A DNA stretch of 33,780 nucleotides from an uncultured Paracoccaceae bacterium (GCA_947311485.1 CAMZLM010000058.1:1-33780); one strand, 5' to 3'. Shown: positions 16,738-26,526, counted from the first letter of the stretch. The notes: generated from the letters alone by a model not told the origin. Numbers and translations: made by a program.

Positions 16738-18369
16738 TCAAGTAACCGGCGGCCCCGACAGCATCCTTAATATTTCAGGCAGTCGTTCTGGCAAGTCCTC
16801 CGAAATCAAGCCTGCGCCAAAATTGATCGCGCAGTCCACATGTAACCAGCTCGCCAATTCGGCCGCTGCAAAGGGTGGGTAGCCACGTGCCATCAAACCG
16901 GTAACAAAACCGGCCAAAACATCCCCTGCCCCCGCCGTCGCCAACCACGGCGCGCATCGATCATAATGGGCTGAATGTACGGCCACCTGCCCATTAGGGG
17001 CCGCTATCTCCGTGTCCGCCCCCTTGAACAACACCACAGCCCCGGCCCGCCGCGCCGCTGCCCGCGCAGCATCAATTTTGGAATATGCAGGCCCATTAGT
17101 TGATATTTCGTTAAGGCGCGCATAAATATCCGGAAAAAGTCGCGCAAACTCCCCTGCATGCGGGGTCAAAACCACATTTTCATGCAATATTTCAAATAGT
17201 TCCTGCGGATGATGACAAAAAACCGTGAGCGCATCAGCATCCAGAACGGTTTTTCTTGTTGATGTTAACGCAACTTCAACCATTTGGCGGGTAGTGTCGG
17301 TTAACCCCATGCCCGGCCCCAAACACAAGGAGGTAATACGCCGATCTGTCAAAACGTCCCGTAACGCGCTTGCATCATCAATACCCGTCAACATTATCGC
17401 GTTTAAGTGCGCGGCATGCTCACGCAGTGCATTGCACGGGCTGCCTATGGTCACCAGTCCTGCCCCGATACGCAACGCCCCACGCGCGGCGAGCCGTGCG
17501 GCCCCTGTCTTCGTTGCCGGACCTGAAAGGATCAATGCATGACCATGCCCGAATTTATGCGTCGATTCCTTGTGGGCCACCGCGCGAATATCCCCAAAAC
17601 ACAGACGGTTATCCCTTACCAACGGGTCTTTTCGTACGAGGCTGACTTCTGGCAATCGCAAGCGACGATCACTTGTCCTTTCGCGCCATTGCCCAAGGCC
17701 GATGTCCACAATTTTCAGTTTCCCGCAACATAAAGGACCATCGGCGATAAAATGACCAATTTTGGGGCTATCAAAAGTAACCGTCACACGCGCCCTCGGG
17801 ATCGGCGCTGAATACGTGATTGTACCGCTCCCGAGAACGCGCCCACTGTCCAAACACAAGCCCGAGGGTGCATCGATTGCAACCAGATTTCCTGAATAAT
17901 CATCACCGCCATATCCCCCCATGTGTCGCAAAAGACTGGCAAGATCACCTTGTGGGGGACGCGTTAAACCGGTTCCAAAAAGAGCATCCACATAGACATC
18001 CGAGGGTGCAGCCCTACGAAATTCTTTCTCAGTGAGGCTCGTAACCACCCCTGTTTTCAACCATTTTTGGTAATTTAACCGGGCATCGGCAGGCATTTTT
18101 TCGGCGTCACCAAACAAAAACACCTGAACATGCCACCCCAGTTTATGCAGCAGCCGCGCAACAACAAACCCGTCTCCGCCATTATTTCCCGGTCCACATA
18201 ACACGGTCACGCTTTGCGGAGCCGTTCGGGGCTCGGGCCATTCATCCAAAATCACCTCGACAACGCCCCGCCCGGCACGCTCCATCAATTCCAGGCCCGT
18301 GACCTCCCCACTCGAAATTGCGCCTTGCTCAATTGCCCGCATTTGCGCCGCTGTGAGTAATTCAGTCAT
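16738..18369 (-). CDS. nnr: Bifunctional NAD(P)HX epimerase / ADP-dependent NAD(P)HX dehydratase
   Basis: This 543-residue fused repair enzyme restores hydrated NADH and NADPH. The N-terminal YjeF_N epimerase domain (about 1-215) has GPGNNGGDGF (about 59-68) and VDALFGTGL. The C-terminal dehydratase domain (about 260-540) has the SGPATKTGAARLAARGALRIGAGLV region, LTPHAGEFARLF and the nucleotide site GAGDVLAGFVTGL. Both halves look intact. ATG 18369 is chosen because MTELLTAAQMRAIEQ is the typical family start; an upstream in-frame start would add 21 residues with no family counterpart. It is divergent from glnB across about 160 bp. Confidence 0.94.
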   Translation of the reverse strand: MTELLTAAQMRAIEQGAISSGEVTGLELMERAGRGVVEVILDEWPEPRTAPQSVTVLCGPGNNGGDGFVVARLLHKLGWHVQVFLFGDAEKMPADARLNYQKWLKTGVVTSLTEKEFRRAAPSDVYVDALFGTGLTRPPQGDLASLLRHMGGYGGDDYSGNLVAIDAPSGLCLDSGRVLGSGTITYSAPIPRARVTVTFDSPKIGHFIADGPLCCGKLKIVDIGLGQWRERTSDRRLRLPEVSLVRKDPLVRDNRLCFGDIRAVAHKESTHKFGHGHALILSGPATKTGAARLAARGALRIGAGLVTIGSPCNALREHAAHLNAIMLTGIDDASALRDVLTDRRITSLCLGPGMGLTDTTRQMVEVALTSTRKTVLDADALTVFCHHPQELFEILHENVVLTPHAGEFARLFPDIYARLNEISTNGPAYSKIDAARAAARRAGAVVLFKGADTEIAAPNGQVAVHSAHYDRCAPWLATAGAGDVLAGFVTGLMARGYPPFAAAELASWLHVDCAINFGAGLISEDLPERLPEILRMLSGPPVT

Positions 18370-18487
18370 GACTACGATTCCATTCAGGTCAAGATTTAAT
18401 CCATATGCCCATTTATTAGGCAGACAAACCATAATTCACACAAGGCAAGTATTTCGCCTTTTTACGCTGATTGCAAAGCTCAAATAA

Positions 18488-18868
<381 letters not shown>

Positions 18869-18891
18869 CCCCGAATATAGAGGACGCAAAA

Positions 18892-20298
18892 ATGAGTGCA
18901 TCTGACGTAATGAAGACCATCAAGGACGAGGACATCCAGTATGTCGACGTCCGTTTCACCGATCCACGCGGCAAGCTGCAGCATGTGACCATCATCGTTG
19001 ACGAGATCGACGAAGACTTCTTTGAAGAAGGTTTCATGTTCGACGGTTCCTCCATCGCCGGTTGGAAATCCATCGACGAATCCGATATGAAGCTGATCCC
19101 GGACACGGAATCCACCTATATTGATCCTTTCTATGCGGAGAAAACGCTCTGCGTCCATTGTTCCGTTGTCGAACCGGACACCGGCGCGCCATACGATCGC
19201 GACCCGCGTTCCACCGCCGAGCGCGCCGAGGCATATCTGAAATCCTCGGGCATTGGCGATACCGCCTACTTCGGACCGGAAGCCGAGTTCTTCTTGTTTG
19301 ACGACGTGCGTTATTCCAATACAATCAACAAGGTATCCTACGAAGTTGATGCGTCTGATGCCTCCTGGAACACAGATACCGCCTATGAAATGGGCAACAT
19401 GGGGCATCGCGCCGGCATCAAAGGTGGCTATTTCCCTGTGAACCCGACCGATGCGGCACAGGATCTGCGTTCGGAAATGCTGTCGACCATGAAAAACATC
19501 GGCATGAAAGTGGACAAGCACCACCACGAGGTTGCCTCTTGTCAGCACGAGCTGGGACTGGTGTTCGGCACGCTGAAAAAGCAGGCCGACGAACTGCAAA
19601 AGTACAAATACATCATCCACAACGTGGCCCATGCCTATGGCAAATCCGCAACCTTTATGCCCAAGCCGATCTATGGCGACAACGGCACCGGTATGCATGT
19701 GAACATGTCCGTCTGGAAAGATGGCAAGCCACTGTTTGCAGGTGATAAATACGCCGACCTGTCGCAGGAAGCGCTGTATTTCATCGGCGGTATCCTGAAG
19801 CATGCCAAGGCATTGAATGCATTCACCAACCCATCGACAAACAGCTACAAACGCCTGATCCCGGGCTTTGAAGCCCCTGTTCTGCGCGCCTATTCTGCAT
19901 CGAACCGGTCCGGTTGTGTACGTATTCCTTGGGCCGAAAGCCCCAAAGCCAAGCGTGTTGAAGCCCGTTTCCCCGATCCATCTGCCAACCCTTATCTGTG
20001 CTTCTCGGCCTTGTTGATGGCGGGGCTGGACGGGATCAAAAACAAAATTGATCCGGGCGAAGCACAGGACAAAGATCTGTACGATCTGCCACCGGAAGAG
20101 CTGGAAGGCATTCCAACTGTTTGCGGATCCCTGCGCGAGGCATTGGAAGAAGTCCAGAAAGACATGGACTTCCTGCTGGAAGGTGGCGTGTTCACCAAAG
20201 ACCAGATCGAAGCCTATATCGACCTGAAAATGGAAGAGCTTGAGAAATACGAGCACACCCCACATCCGGTAGAATTCGGTATGTATTACAGCTGCTAA
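18892..20298 (+). CDS. glnA: Glutamine synthetase, type I
   Basis: This 468-residue dodecameric enzyme makes glutamine from glutamate, ammonia and ATP. Signatures seen are [12 protein letters not shown] (50-61), [10 protein letters not shown] (128-137), the ATP-site [14 protein letters not shown] (258-271), [18 protein letters not shown] (313-330), and the adenylylation loop with Tyr397 in [11 protein letters not shown]. Tyr397 marks it as a GSI-beta enzyme regulated by reversible adenylylation, consistent with P-II encoded immediately upstream. AGAGG lies upstream of ATG 18892. A strong terminator follows. Confidence 0.97.
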   Translation: MSASDVMKTIKDEDIQYVDVRFTDPRGKLQHVTIIVDEIDEDFFEEGFMFDGSSIAGWKSIDESDMKLIPDTESTYIDPFYAEKTLCVHCSVVEPDTGAPYDRDPRSTAERAEAYLKSSGIGDTAYFGPEAEFFLFDDVRYSNTINKVSYEVDASDASWNTDTAYEMGNMGHRAGIKGGYFPVNPTDAAQDLRSEMLSTMKNIGMKVDKHHHEVASCQHELGLVFGTLKKQADELQKYKYIIHNVAHAYGKSATFMPKPIYGDNGTGMHVNMSVWKDGKPLFAGDKYADLSQEALYFIGGILKHAKALNAFTNPSTNSYKRLIPGFEAPVLRAYSASNRSGCVRIPWAESPKAKRVEARFPDPSANPYLCFSALLMAGLDGIKNKIDPGEAQDKDLYDLPPEELEGIPTVCGSLREALEEVQKDMDFLLEGGVFTKDQIEAYIDLKMEELEKYEHTPHPVEFGMYYSC

Positions 20299-20317
20299 TT
20301 TATTGCTCTGGAATTTT

Positions 20318-20351
20318 AAAGGCCCCCGTATCCCTGATACGGGGGCCTTTT
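20318..20351 (+). terminator. Rho-independent terminator of glnBA
   Basis: A 14-bp perfect stem (20318-20331 with 20337-20350) has a 5-nt loop and ends in a short T-run (TTTT). It lies 19 bp after the glnA stop codon and ahead of the gap control region. Confidence 0.88.
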
Positions 20352-20377
20352 GGTATGCAATTGTGAACAATCGTCAA

Positions 20378-20422
20378 TTGACAGACTCAGGCATTTTCGT
20401 TAACGCTCACGTTATCGATAAC
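20378..20422 (+). promoter_or_regulatory. gap control region: -35 box and LacI-type palindromic operators
   Basis: A consensus -35 TTGACA lies at 20378-20383; the -10 at 17-bp spacing (TAACGC) is poor. Two perfect palindromes follow: CGTTAACG (20398-20405) and GTTATCGATAAC (20411-20422), the second with the central CG typical of LacI-family operators. LacI-type regulators of central carbon metabolism (for example CceR in Rhodobacterales) are known to bind palindromes of this kind upstream of glycolytic and gluconeogenic genes. Assignment to a particular regulator is inference. Confidence 0.45.
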
Positions 20423-20441
20423 AACAGCCAAGGAGCCTGCC

Positions 20442-21443
20442 ATGAAACTGAAACTTGCAATCAACGGGTTTGGCCGAATTGGTCGTGGTGTCTTGCGCGC
20501 CATCCACGAAAGCGGCCGCGATGACGTTGAAATTGTTGCGATTAATGATCTGGCACCCGTCGAAGCCAACGCACAAATGCTAAAATATGACAGCGTCCAT
20601 GGCCGCATGGCCGAGACTGTCACGACCCAGGAAAACAAACTGATCGTCGCGGGCAAGGCCATTCGGATTACCTCCGAACGGGATCCGTCAAACCTGCCAT
20701 GGGATGACATCGATATCGCATTGGAATGTACCGGTATTTTCACAAATGCTGAGGCCGCCAGCAAACACTTGCTCAATGGATCGAAAAAGGTACTGGTCTC
20801 TGCTCCGTGTAAAGGTGTTGAAAAAACAATCGTTTATGGTGTAAATCACGATATTCTATCGGCATCCGACACGGTGGTTTCCAACGCATCCTGTACGACC
20901 AACTGTTTGGCTCCTCTGGCCAAAGTTCTGGATGATGCCTTTGGCATTGAAACCGCCTATATGACCACAATTCACGCCTATACCGGCGGACAACCCACTC
21001 TTGACCGCTATAACAAAGACCCGCGCCGTGCCCGTGCGGCAGCGATGTCGATGATCCCGACAACCACAGGCGCAGCGGTGGCCATTGCTTTGGTTTTGCC
21101 TAACTTAAAAGGAAAAATCGAAGGCTGTGCGATGCGGGTGCCCACACCCAATGTTTCGTGTGTGGATTTGTGCTTTATGCCCAAAACCAAAACCACCGTG
21201 AAGATGATCAACGACAAGCTGCGCTCCGCATCCGAAGGGCCGCTTAAAGGGGTTCTTGAATACGCCGAAGAGCCGCTGGTTTCGATTGATTTCAACCATG
21301 ACCCGGCCAGCTCTATTTTTGTACCGGACCAAACAGCCGTGACCGATGGCGGTATGGTTCGGGTGATGGCCTGGTATGACAACGAATGGGGATTTTCCAA
21401 CCGGATGATCGACACCGCTGTTGCCATGGGGAAAGCAACGTAA
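20442..21443 (+). CDS. gap: Glyceraldehyde-3-phosphate dehydrogenase, type I
   Basis: This 333-residue tetrameric enzyme interconverts glyceraldehyde 3-phosphate and 1,3-bisphosphoglycerate. The N-terminal dinucleotide fold starts with INGFGRIGRG (7-16), and Asp36 in AINDLAP sits where NAD-preferring enzymes carry an acidic residue. The catalytic Cys151 is in SNASCTTNCLAP and His178 in TIHAYTGGQP. MRVPTPNVSCVDL and WYDNEWGFSNRM are the expected catalytic-domain motifs. AAGGAG lies 8 nt before ATG 20442. It is a single-gene unit between the glnBA terminator and the hairpin shared with sufS. Confidence 0.96.
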   Translation: MKLKLAINGFGRIGRGVLRAIHESGRDDVEIVAINDLAPVEANAQMLKYDSVHGRMAETVTTQENKLIVAGKAIRITSERDPSNLPWDDIDIALECTGIFTNAEAASKHLLNGSKKVLVSAPCKGVEKTIVYGVNHDILSASDTVVSNASCTTNCLAPLAKVLDDAFGIETAYMTTIHAYTGGQPTLDRYNKDPRRARAAAMSMIPTTTGAAVAIALVLPNLKGKIEGCAMRVPTPNVSCVDLCFMPKTKTTVKMINDKLRSASEGPLKGVLEYAEEPLVSIDFNHDPASSIFVPDQTAVTDGGMVRVMAWYDNEWGFSNRMIDTAVAMGKAT

Positions 21444-21462
21444 CGAACCTTTGAATTCAAAT

Positions 21463-21504
21463 ATCCCTGCCGAAGGTCTGAAAAACTTTACCTTCGGCAG
21501 GGAT
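21463..21504. terminator. Bidirectional terminator hairpin between gap and sufS
   Basis: A perfect 15-bp stem (21463-21477 with 21490-21504) encloses a 12-nt loop in the 72-bp gap between two convergent genes. Neither side has a long T-run, so termination may rely on stem strength. The position suits both gap and the suf operon. Confidence 0.7.
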
Positions 21505-21515
21505 CGTTAGACCTA

Positions 21516-22736
21516 TTAACCGAAGAGATCGTTGCACAACTCCAGCGCTTCGACCAGTTTGTCCACTTCTTCGGTGGTGTTATACATGGCAAAGGATGCA
21601 CGACAGGTGGCGGTTACGCCAAGGTGCTGCATCAAAGGTTGCGCACAATGATGACCGGCCCGCACAGCGATGCCTTTTTGATCTACAACAGTTGAAATAT
21701 CGTGCGGATGCGCGGCACCCTTGAGTGTGAAAGAAAAAATCGCACCCTTTGTTTTTGAAGTCCCTTGGATATTCAACCAGTTAAGGCCGGACAACTGCAC
21801 CTGCGCATAATCGCGGATATGTCTTTCATGGCTGGCGATGTTTTCCATGCCCACGCCCATCATATAGTCCAGCGCCACACCCAGCCCGATCATTTGGACA
21901 ATCCCCGGGGTGCCTGCCTCGAATTTATGCGGGGCATCGTTATAGGTCACGGCTTCGCGGGTCACATCGCGGATCATATCGCCGCCGCCAAAGAAGGGGC
22001 GCATTTCGGCCATGCGGTCACGGCGTACATAAAGCGCACCGGAACCGGAGGGACCATAGAGTTTGTGGCCGGTAATCGCAAAAAAATCACAGCCCATGTC
22101 CACAACATCCACCGGCATGTGTACCGCCGATTGCGAGCCATCGACCAGCACGGGAACGCCTTGGGCGCGCGCGGCATGGCAGATGGTTTTGACATCGACA
22201 ACCGTTCCCAGCACATTGGACATCTGGGTGATCGCAATCAATTTGGTTTTCGGTGTGATCGCATCCAGAACGGCCTGCGGGTCCAGATCCCCATTGACGT
22301 CGGTTTCCACCCATTTCAATACCACGCCCTGACGTTCACGCAGGAAATGCCATGGAATGATATTGGCGTGGTGTTCCATCACCGAGAGGATAATCTCGTC
22401 CCCGGCCTGCAATCGTGGCGCGGCCCAGGCATAACTGACCAGATTAAAGGCCTCCGTGGTGCCGGAATTAAACAGGATTTCGTCTTCGTGTTCCGCCCCG
22501 ATAAACCGTTGCACAATGCCGCGCACGGCTTCGTATTTGTCGGTCGCGAGGTTGGATAGATAATGCAACCCCCTGTGAACGTTGGCGTATTCATTGGTGT
22601 AGGCGTTGGTTATCGCATCAATCACCACCTGCGGTTTCTGCGCGGAGGCACCGTTATCCAGATAGACCAGCGGCTTGTTGTTGACCTGCCGCGACAGGAT
22701 CGGGAAGTCTTTGCGAATGGTTTGAACATCGTACAT
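21516..22736 (-). CDS. sufS: Cysteine desulfurase SufS
   Basis: This 406-residue PLP enzyme mobilises sulfur from cysteine for Fe-S cluster assembly. The PLP lysine is Lys225 in TGHKLYGPSGSG, the His of EHHANIIPW (about 122) stacks on the cofactor, and the persulfide Cys364 sits in VRAGHHCAQPLM, the short-loop group II (SufS-type) context. Group II enzymes usually need a sulfur acceptor such as SufE or SufU, and none is encoded in this operon. It is the last gene of the suf operon: one base separates the upstream Yip1-like gene's stop from ATG 22736, so they are translationally coupled. Confidence 0.94.
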   Translation of the reverse strand: MYDVQTIRKDFPILSRQVNNKPLVYLDNGASAQKPQVVIDAITNAYTNEYANVHRGLHYLSNLATDKYEAVRGIVQRFIGAEHEDEILFNSGTTEAFNLVSYAWAAPRLQAGDEIILSVMEHHANIIPWHFLRERQGVVLKWVETDVNGDLDPQAVLDAITPKTKLIAITQMSNVLGTVVDVKTICHAARAQGVPVLVDGSQSAVHMPVDVVDMGCDFFAITGHKLYGPSGSGALYVRRDRMAEMRPFFGGGDMIRDVTREAVTYNDAPHKFEAGTPGIVQMIGLGVALDYMMGVGMENIASHERHIRDYAQVQLSGLNWLNIQGTSKTKGAIFSFTLKGAAHPHDISTVVDQKGIAVRAGHHCAQPLMQHLGVTATCRASFAMYNTTEEVDKLVEALELCNDLFG

Positions 22737-22737
22737 A

Positions 22738-23316
22738 TCAGATCGACTCCATGCCTGTGGTGATCCCGAGGATCCCCATCAGGATTATAAACATAATACC
22801 AAAAGCGAATTGCAGGGCGAAAACCCCGAACACCACCGGTAGGGTTTTTTCAAATCCATGCACCACCATCACATAGGCCGTCATTTGCACAAACGACAGC
22901 ACCCCGATGACCAGAACCACAAGGCCCACCATTTCCGGGGCAACGAGGCTCGCCGCGGTCACCGCAAATTGCAGGACAAAGAACACGAAATTCAGCCACA
23001 GCACCATTTTGAAACAATCGTCAAAACTGCCCGTCCCGCCAACCAGACGGCCACCGTGATAAACCATCACAGTTCCCCCCAGAATTGCCGCCAGTTGCAA
23101 CAATATCAGCGGGCCAGACGCCGTACCTTGCCCGGTATTCGTCAACAGGTAGAGCAGAATACCGGAAATACGATCCAGAACAACAAGAAGGAAAGTAAGC
23201 AAATACAGCGTCTTGCGATCCAGATTGAAGGTAAGAACCTGCGCCATCACGATCTTGGGGTGGCTCAGGGATTGCACCGCAAGGCGCAGCATTTTTGGCA
23301 AATCAAGCGGGTTCAT
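22738..23316 (-). CDS. Yip1-like multi-pass membrane protein (third of three)
   Basis: This 192-residue integral membrane protein has a short cytoplasmic N-terminus (MNPLDLPKMLRLAVQSLSHPK) followed by about five hydrophobic segments, including TLYLLTFLLVVL, LILLQLAAILGGTVMVY and VFGVFALQFAFGIMFIILMGI. The layout and the polar residues after the second helix (GGRLVGGTGSFDDCFKMV) resemble bacterial YIP1-family proteins, whose function is unknown. Its start overlaps the preceding gene (ATGA), and its stop is one base from sufS, so it belongs to the suf operon. The assignment to Yip1 rests on topology and the G-x-G-x-F/W-xx-x-x pattern shared with its two neighbours. Confidence 0.7.
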   Translation of the reverse strand: MNPLDLPKMLRLAVQSLSHPKIVMAQVLTFNLDRKTLYLLTFLLVVLDRISGILLYLLTNTGQGTASGPLILLQLAAILGGTVMVYHGGRLVGGTGSFDDCFKMVLWLNFVFFVLQFAVTAASLVAPEMVGLVVLVIGVLSFVQMTAYVMVVHGFEKTLPVVFGVFALQFAFGIMFIILMGILGITTGMESI

Positions 23317-23978
23317 CCGACCATATCTCCTTGTCCCCAGAGCAACGCAGCAATGGTCAGAACCAGTGCAAGCGCCGACATCACCATAAAGGTCGGGGCC
23401 GTCATTTTATAGCGGTGGGCCTCGGCGACAGCGGCCGAAATATACCACACAAACGGGATAAGCCCGAGCCAATAGACCGGCAAGGCAACCCAGCTTTCAT
23501 GCAGAACCGGCAGGGTCGGTGACAGCGCCCCAAGCCCCACGGACAGCAGCGCCGCCGCCAGACCGAACGGGGCCGAAACCAGCGCCCCCCAAAACACGGC
23601 AGCGCGGGTGTCTTTCCAACGGCCCTGCCCGCGTGCCAAACGTGCCACGGCAAAAACCAATAGCGAAAACAGGTACATAACGGCGGTGCGCAGCATCAGT
23701 GCCCCTGCCATCAGCAGCCCGATTTTATCTGGCGAAATCAACGGATCGACCCCCTCGACGGGGGCGACCATGGTTTTCAGCGACCATGACAGGAAAAACA
23801 CCATGTCAGACGCAACCACATACAGAATAAGCCGCGCTTCGCCGGGTTGTTCGCGCAGCAACCGACGCAGTGACGCGCGCATGTCCCGCCAGGCGTCCAG
23901 AACCCTTGCGCCCAGGCCGCTGTGTTCAATCACATAAATTCCGCGTCCGGCGCTGAATTCGTTTTCTTCTGGCTGCAT
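23313..23978 (-). CDS. Yip1-like multi-pass membrane protein (second of three)
   Basis: This 221-residue protein has a soluble N-terminus of about 50 residues and roughly five hydrophobic segments (LILYVVASDMVFFLSWSL, LLMAGALMLRTAVMYLFSLLV, AVFWGALVSAPFGLAAALL and others). Between helices it carries the ARGQGRWKDTRAAVFW motif, matching the GGxGxxxxx(K/R)xxxxW pattern in its two neighbours, so the three look like paralogues. GGGAGA precedes ATG 23978, 10 bp after the upstream gene. It overlaps the next gene by 4 bp. Its role is unknown; placement in the suf operon suggests a function linked to Fe-S assembly or simply conserved co-expression. Confidence 0.7.
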   Translation of the reverse strand: MQPEENEFSAGRGIYVIEHSGLGARVLDAWRDMRASLRRLLREQPGEARLILYVVASDMVFFLSWSLKTMVAPVEGVDPLISPDKIGLLMAGALMLRTAVMYLFSLLVFAVARLARGQGRWKDTRAAVFWGALVSAPFGLAAALLSVGLGALSPTLPVLHESWVALPVYWLGLIPFVWYISAAVAEAHRYKMTAPTFMVMSALALVLTIAALLWGQGDMVG

Positions 23979-23988
23979 TGCGGTCTCC

Positions 23989-24483
23989 CTAAGGCGTGTC
24001 AGGGGTGGAAAACTCCACCACCTTCAGGGCTGTCACCCATTGCCACAGAAAGACCACACCTGTCAAAGCGGTCGCAATAGAAAACGGCAGTCCCGGCGCA
24101 AAAACCTTGGTCCCGCCGCTGATCAGCACCAGCGGCACAGTAACCAACGCGGCCCAGGCCAATGCCATACGCGCTAGCCGCCAGCTGCCTTTGCCACCAA
24201 ACATGCGCAAAACCAGATGCGACAGCGCGGCCACAAGATACATCATCAACGGGGCCATGAACACGCTGGAAACAAACATCGCCCCGACCCGTGCGGACAA
24301 AGGTATCGGTTCATGCGAGAGCGCCGTGATCCGCGCCAAATCCGGCAAACGGGCGACAAAAGACAGAAAACAGAACAGGAAGATGAACAGTAAAATCCGT
24401 TCTTCCCCTGCCCGTTGCAATTGCACCTTGAATGCCTTGGCAGGCGCGCGATAAGCCCGCGCAATATCGCCAATCAGCGACAT
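23989..24483 (-). CDS. Yip1-like multi-pass membrane protein (first of three)
   Basis: A 164-residue protein is read from ATG 24483, whose A of ATG overlaps the sufD stop (TGATG); an in-frame start at 24507 would add eight residues but lies inside sufD. After a cytoplasmic N-terminus (MSLIGDIARAYRAPAKAF) there are about four hydrophobic segments, and the motif FGGKGSWRLARMALAWAAL is shared with the other two Yip1-like proteins downstream. It is the start of a three-gene membrane block separating sufD from sufS. No enzymatic motif is visible. Confidence 0.7.
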   Translation of the reverse strand: MSLIGDIARAYRAPAKAFKVQLQRAGEERILLFIFLFCFLSFVARLPDLARITALSHEPIPLSARVGAMFVSSVFMAPLMMYLVAALSHLVLRMFGGKGSWRLARMALAWAALVTVPLVLISGGTKVFAPGLPFSIATALTGVVFLWQWVTALKVVEFSTPDTP

Positions 24484-25769
24484 CAGCCGGCCCGACGTGC
24501 CATCCACGCCGCCAAACGGGCGCGGATGTCTTCGGCGATGTCGTCGCTCTCGACTTCTTCGATGGCCTGATTGAGGAACGCCAGCGTCAGCATATCCTGC
24601 GCCTGAGCGTGCGGAACCCCGCGCGAGGTCAGGTAGAACATGGCGTCGGCATCGATTTCCCCACAGGTGGACCCGTGCGAACAGGCCACATCATCTGCAT
24701 AGATTTCCAGCTCCGGTTTGGCCAGAAAATTGCTGTTATCATCGAGCAACAAGGCCTGTGACAACTGATAGCCATCCGTTTTCTGGGCATCCGGTTTCAC
24801 CAGAATCTTGCCCTGAAACACACCGGTCGCCCCATTGCGCAGAACCTTTTTGAACACTTGGCGGCTCTCGCAGTTTTGCGCGTCATGGGTGACAAAAACC
24901 GTGTCGTCATGCAGGAAATTTCCGTCTCCGGCACAGGCACCGGCAACCGTTGCATGGGCATCATCGCCGGTAAATTCGATCACCGCTTCGTTGCGGGTCA
25001 GAATGCCGTTCATGGTCAGGGTAAAGCTCTTGAAGCTGCTTTCCTTGCCCAAACGGGTGAACATATGCGTGGCGGAACGGCGCAGATGATCACGGCCCTG
25101 TGTGCGGATATGATGGAAAGAGGCGTTATCGGCGACTTCGACTTCCAATACCATATTGGCGCGTGCGGCAGCGGGGCCATTTTCTGTCAGGGTCAGGTCG
25201 GCCCCGGGTTCCAGTTTAACCACGTGATGCACCATTGCATCTGCGGTTTCACTGCTGCGCAGATAGACCATCGAAATCGCTTTGGCGGCTTTGCCGGTCA
25301 CACGAATGGCAAAACCCTGTTGTGCCTGTGCCGTATTCAACGCCGCCAACGGGCGGGAAACCGGGGATTGGCCGCTGGATTCAAGCACACCGTAAATGCT
25401 GGATACCCAATGAATATCCTTGGCCATGGCGGTGGTGATCGGTTCGATTTCCACCCCGTCCACGGCAGGTTCATCCGATTGCGCCGGATCAAACACACCA
25501 TCCACAAACACCAGACGTACCCGATCCAGCATGGCAAAGGGCATGCCTTCGTCAAGCTCCATAACCGGTGCCTGCGGCGCATCTGCATTCAGAAAATCCG
25601 CCGGATTGGTATAGCGCCAGTATTCATCCCGCCGATGCGGCGCGCCCATTTTACGCAAAGAATCCAGCGCCCGTTTGCGGGCTTCCCCCGCCCAGGCACC
25701 GCCGGATTGCGGGGTCACAGCAGCGATCATCGCCTCTGCTGCATCCATTTTAGCTTGTAAAATCGCCAT
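24483..25769 (-). CDS. sufD: Fe-S cluster scaffold component SufD
   Basis: This 428-residue SufB/SufD-family protein forms the SufBC2D scaffold on which Fe-S clusters are built. The C-terminal beta-helix core shows the family stretch PELEIYADDVACSHGSTCGEID. The His in CSHGST corresponds to the His at the SufB-SufD cluster interface in Escherichia coli SufD (inferred by motif). ATG 25769 is chosen because it lies one base after the sufC stop and gives the usual N-terminus MAILQAKMDAAE; an upstream ATG at 25814 lies within sufC. Co-translated with sufC. Confidence 0.92.
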   Translation of the reverse strand: MAILQAKMDAAEAMIAAVTPQSGGAWAGEARKRALDSLRKMGAPHRRDEYWRYTNPADFLNADAPQAPVMELDEGMPFAMLDRVRLVFVDGVFDPAQSDEPAVDGVEIEPITTAMAKDIHWVSSIYGVLESSGQSPVSRPLAALNTAQAQQGFAIRVTGKAAKAISMVYLRSSETADAMVHHVVKLEPGADLTLTENGPAAARANMVLEVEVADNASFHHIRTQGRDHLRRSATHMFTRLGKESSFKSFTLTMNGILTRNEAVIEFTGDDAHATVAGACAGDGNFLHDDTVFVTHDAQNCESRQVFKKVLRNGATGVFQGKILVKPDAQKTDGYQLSQALLLDDNSNFLAKPELEIYADDVACSHGSTCGEIDADAMFYLTSRGVPHAQAQDMLTLAFLNQAIEEVESDDIAEDIRARLAAWMARRAG

Positions 25770-25770
25770 A

Positions 25771-26526
25771 TTAGGCCACCTCTGCCAGAATATCGGCGTA
25801 ACCGTTGTTTTCAACCTCGAGCGCCAGCTCCGGACCGCCGGATTTGATGATACGCCCGTTAGCCATGATGTGCACCACGTCCGGTTTGATATGATCCAGC
25901 AAACGCTGGTAGTGGGTAATCACAAGGAAGGAACGCCCCTCGGACCGCAGCGCGTTCACACCCTCGGCAACCAGTTTCATCGCATCCACATCAAGACCGG
26001 AATCGGTTTCATCCAGAATGCACATCTTTGGTTCCAGCATCGCCATTTGCAGGATCTCGTTGCGTTTCTTTTCACCGCCGGAAAACCCGACATTGACCGG
26101 ACGCTTGAGCATATCCGCATCGATCTTGAGGGATTTTGCCTTGCTGCGCACCAGTTTCAGGAAATCACCCGCACTCAGTTCCTCTTCGCCGCGTGCCTTG
26201 CGTTGGGCGTTAACCGCCGTGCGCAAAAAGGTCATGTTGCCCACACCCGGAATTTCAACCGGATATTGAAACGCCAGAAACAGCCCGGCCGCCGCGCGTT
26301 CTTCGGGTTCCATATCCAGCAGATCTACACCATCCAGCGTGGCCGTACCACCAGTGACCTTATAGCCGTCCTTGCCGGACAAAACATAGGACATAGTGGA
26401 TTTACCGGACCCGTTCGGCCCCATAATTGCGTGGACTTCTCCCGCACCGATTTCCAGATCCAGACCTTTGAGGATTTGCTTGTCTTCGTCTTGCAGAGAG
26501 ACCTGCAGGTTCTTGATTGACAACAT
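25771..26526 (-). CDS. sufC: Fe-S assembly ATPase SufC
   Basis: The 251-residue ABC-type ATPase drives the conformational change of the SufBC2D scaffold. Walker A is GPNGSGKST (about 36-44), the Q-loop is in AFQYPVEIPG, the signature is FSGGEKKRNEI, and Walker B is MCILDETDSGLDVDA with its catalytic Glu, followed by the switch His in VITHYQRLL. It lacks a membrane domain, as expected. AGAAGGTAAG precedes ATG 26526. It is separated from the upstream pyruvyl transferase-like gene by 58 bp, the widest gap inside the operon. Confidence 0.96.
   Translation of the reverse strand: MLSIKNLQVSLQDEDKQILKGLDLEIGAGEVHAIMGPNGSGKSTMSYVLSGKDGYKVTGGTATLDGVDLLDMEPEERAAAGLFLAFQYPVEIPGVGNMTFLRTAVNAQRKARGEEELSAGDFLKLVRSKAKSLKIDADMLKRPVNVGFSGGEKKRNEILQMAMLEPKMCILDETDSGLDVDAMKLVAEGVNALRSEGRSFLVITHYQRLLDHIKPDVVHIMANGRIIKSGGPELALEVENNGYADILAEVA

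Noticed and set aside
18444-18457. A GG-N10-GC sigma-54-like promoter upstream of glnB
   Set aside because: The flanking match to TGGCAC/TTGC is weak, and NtrC-dependent control in Rhodobacterales often does not use sigma-54. I keep it only as a remote possibility.
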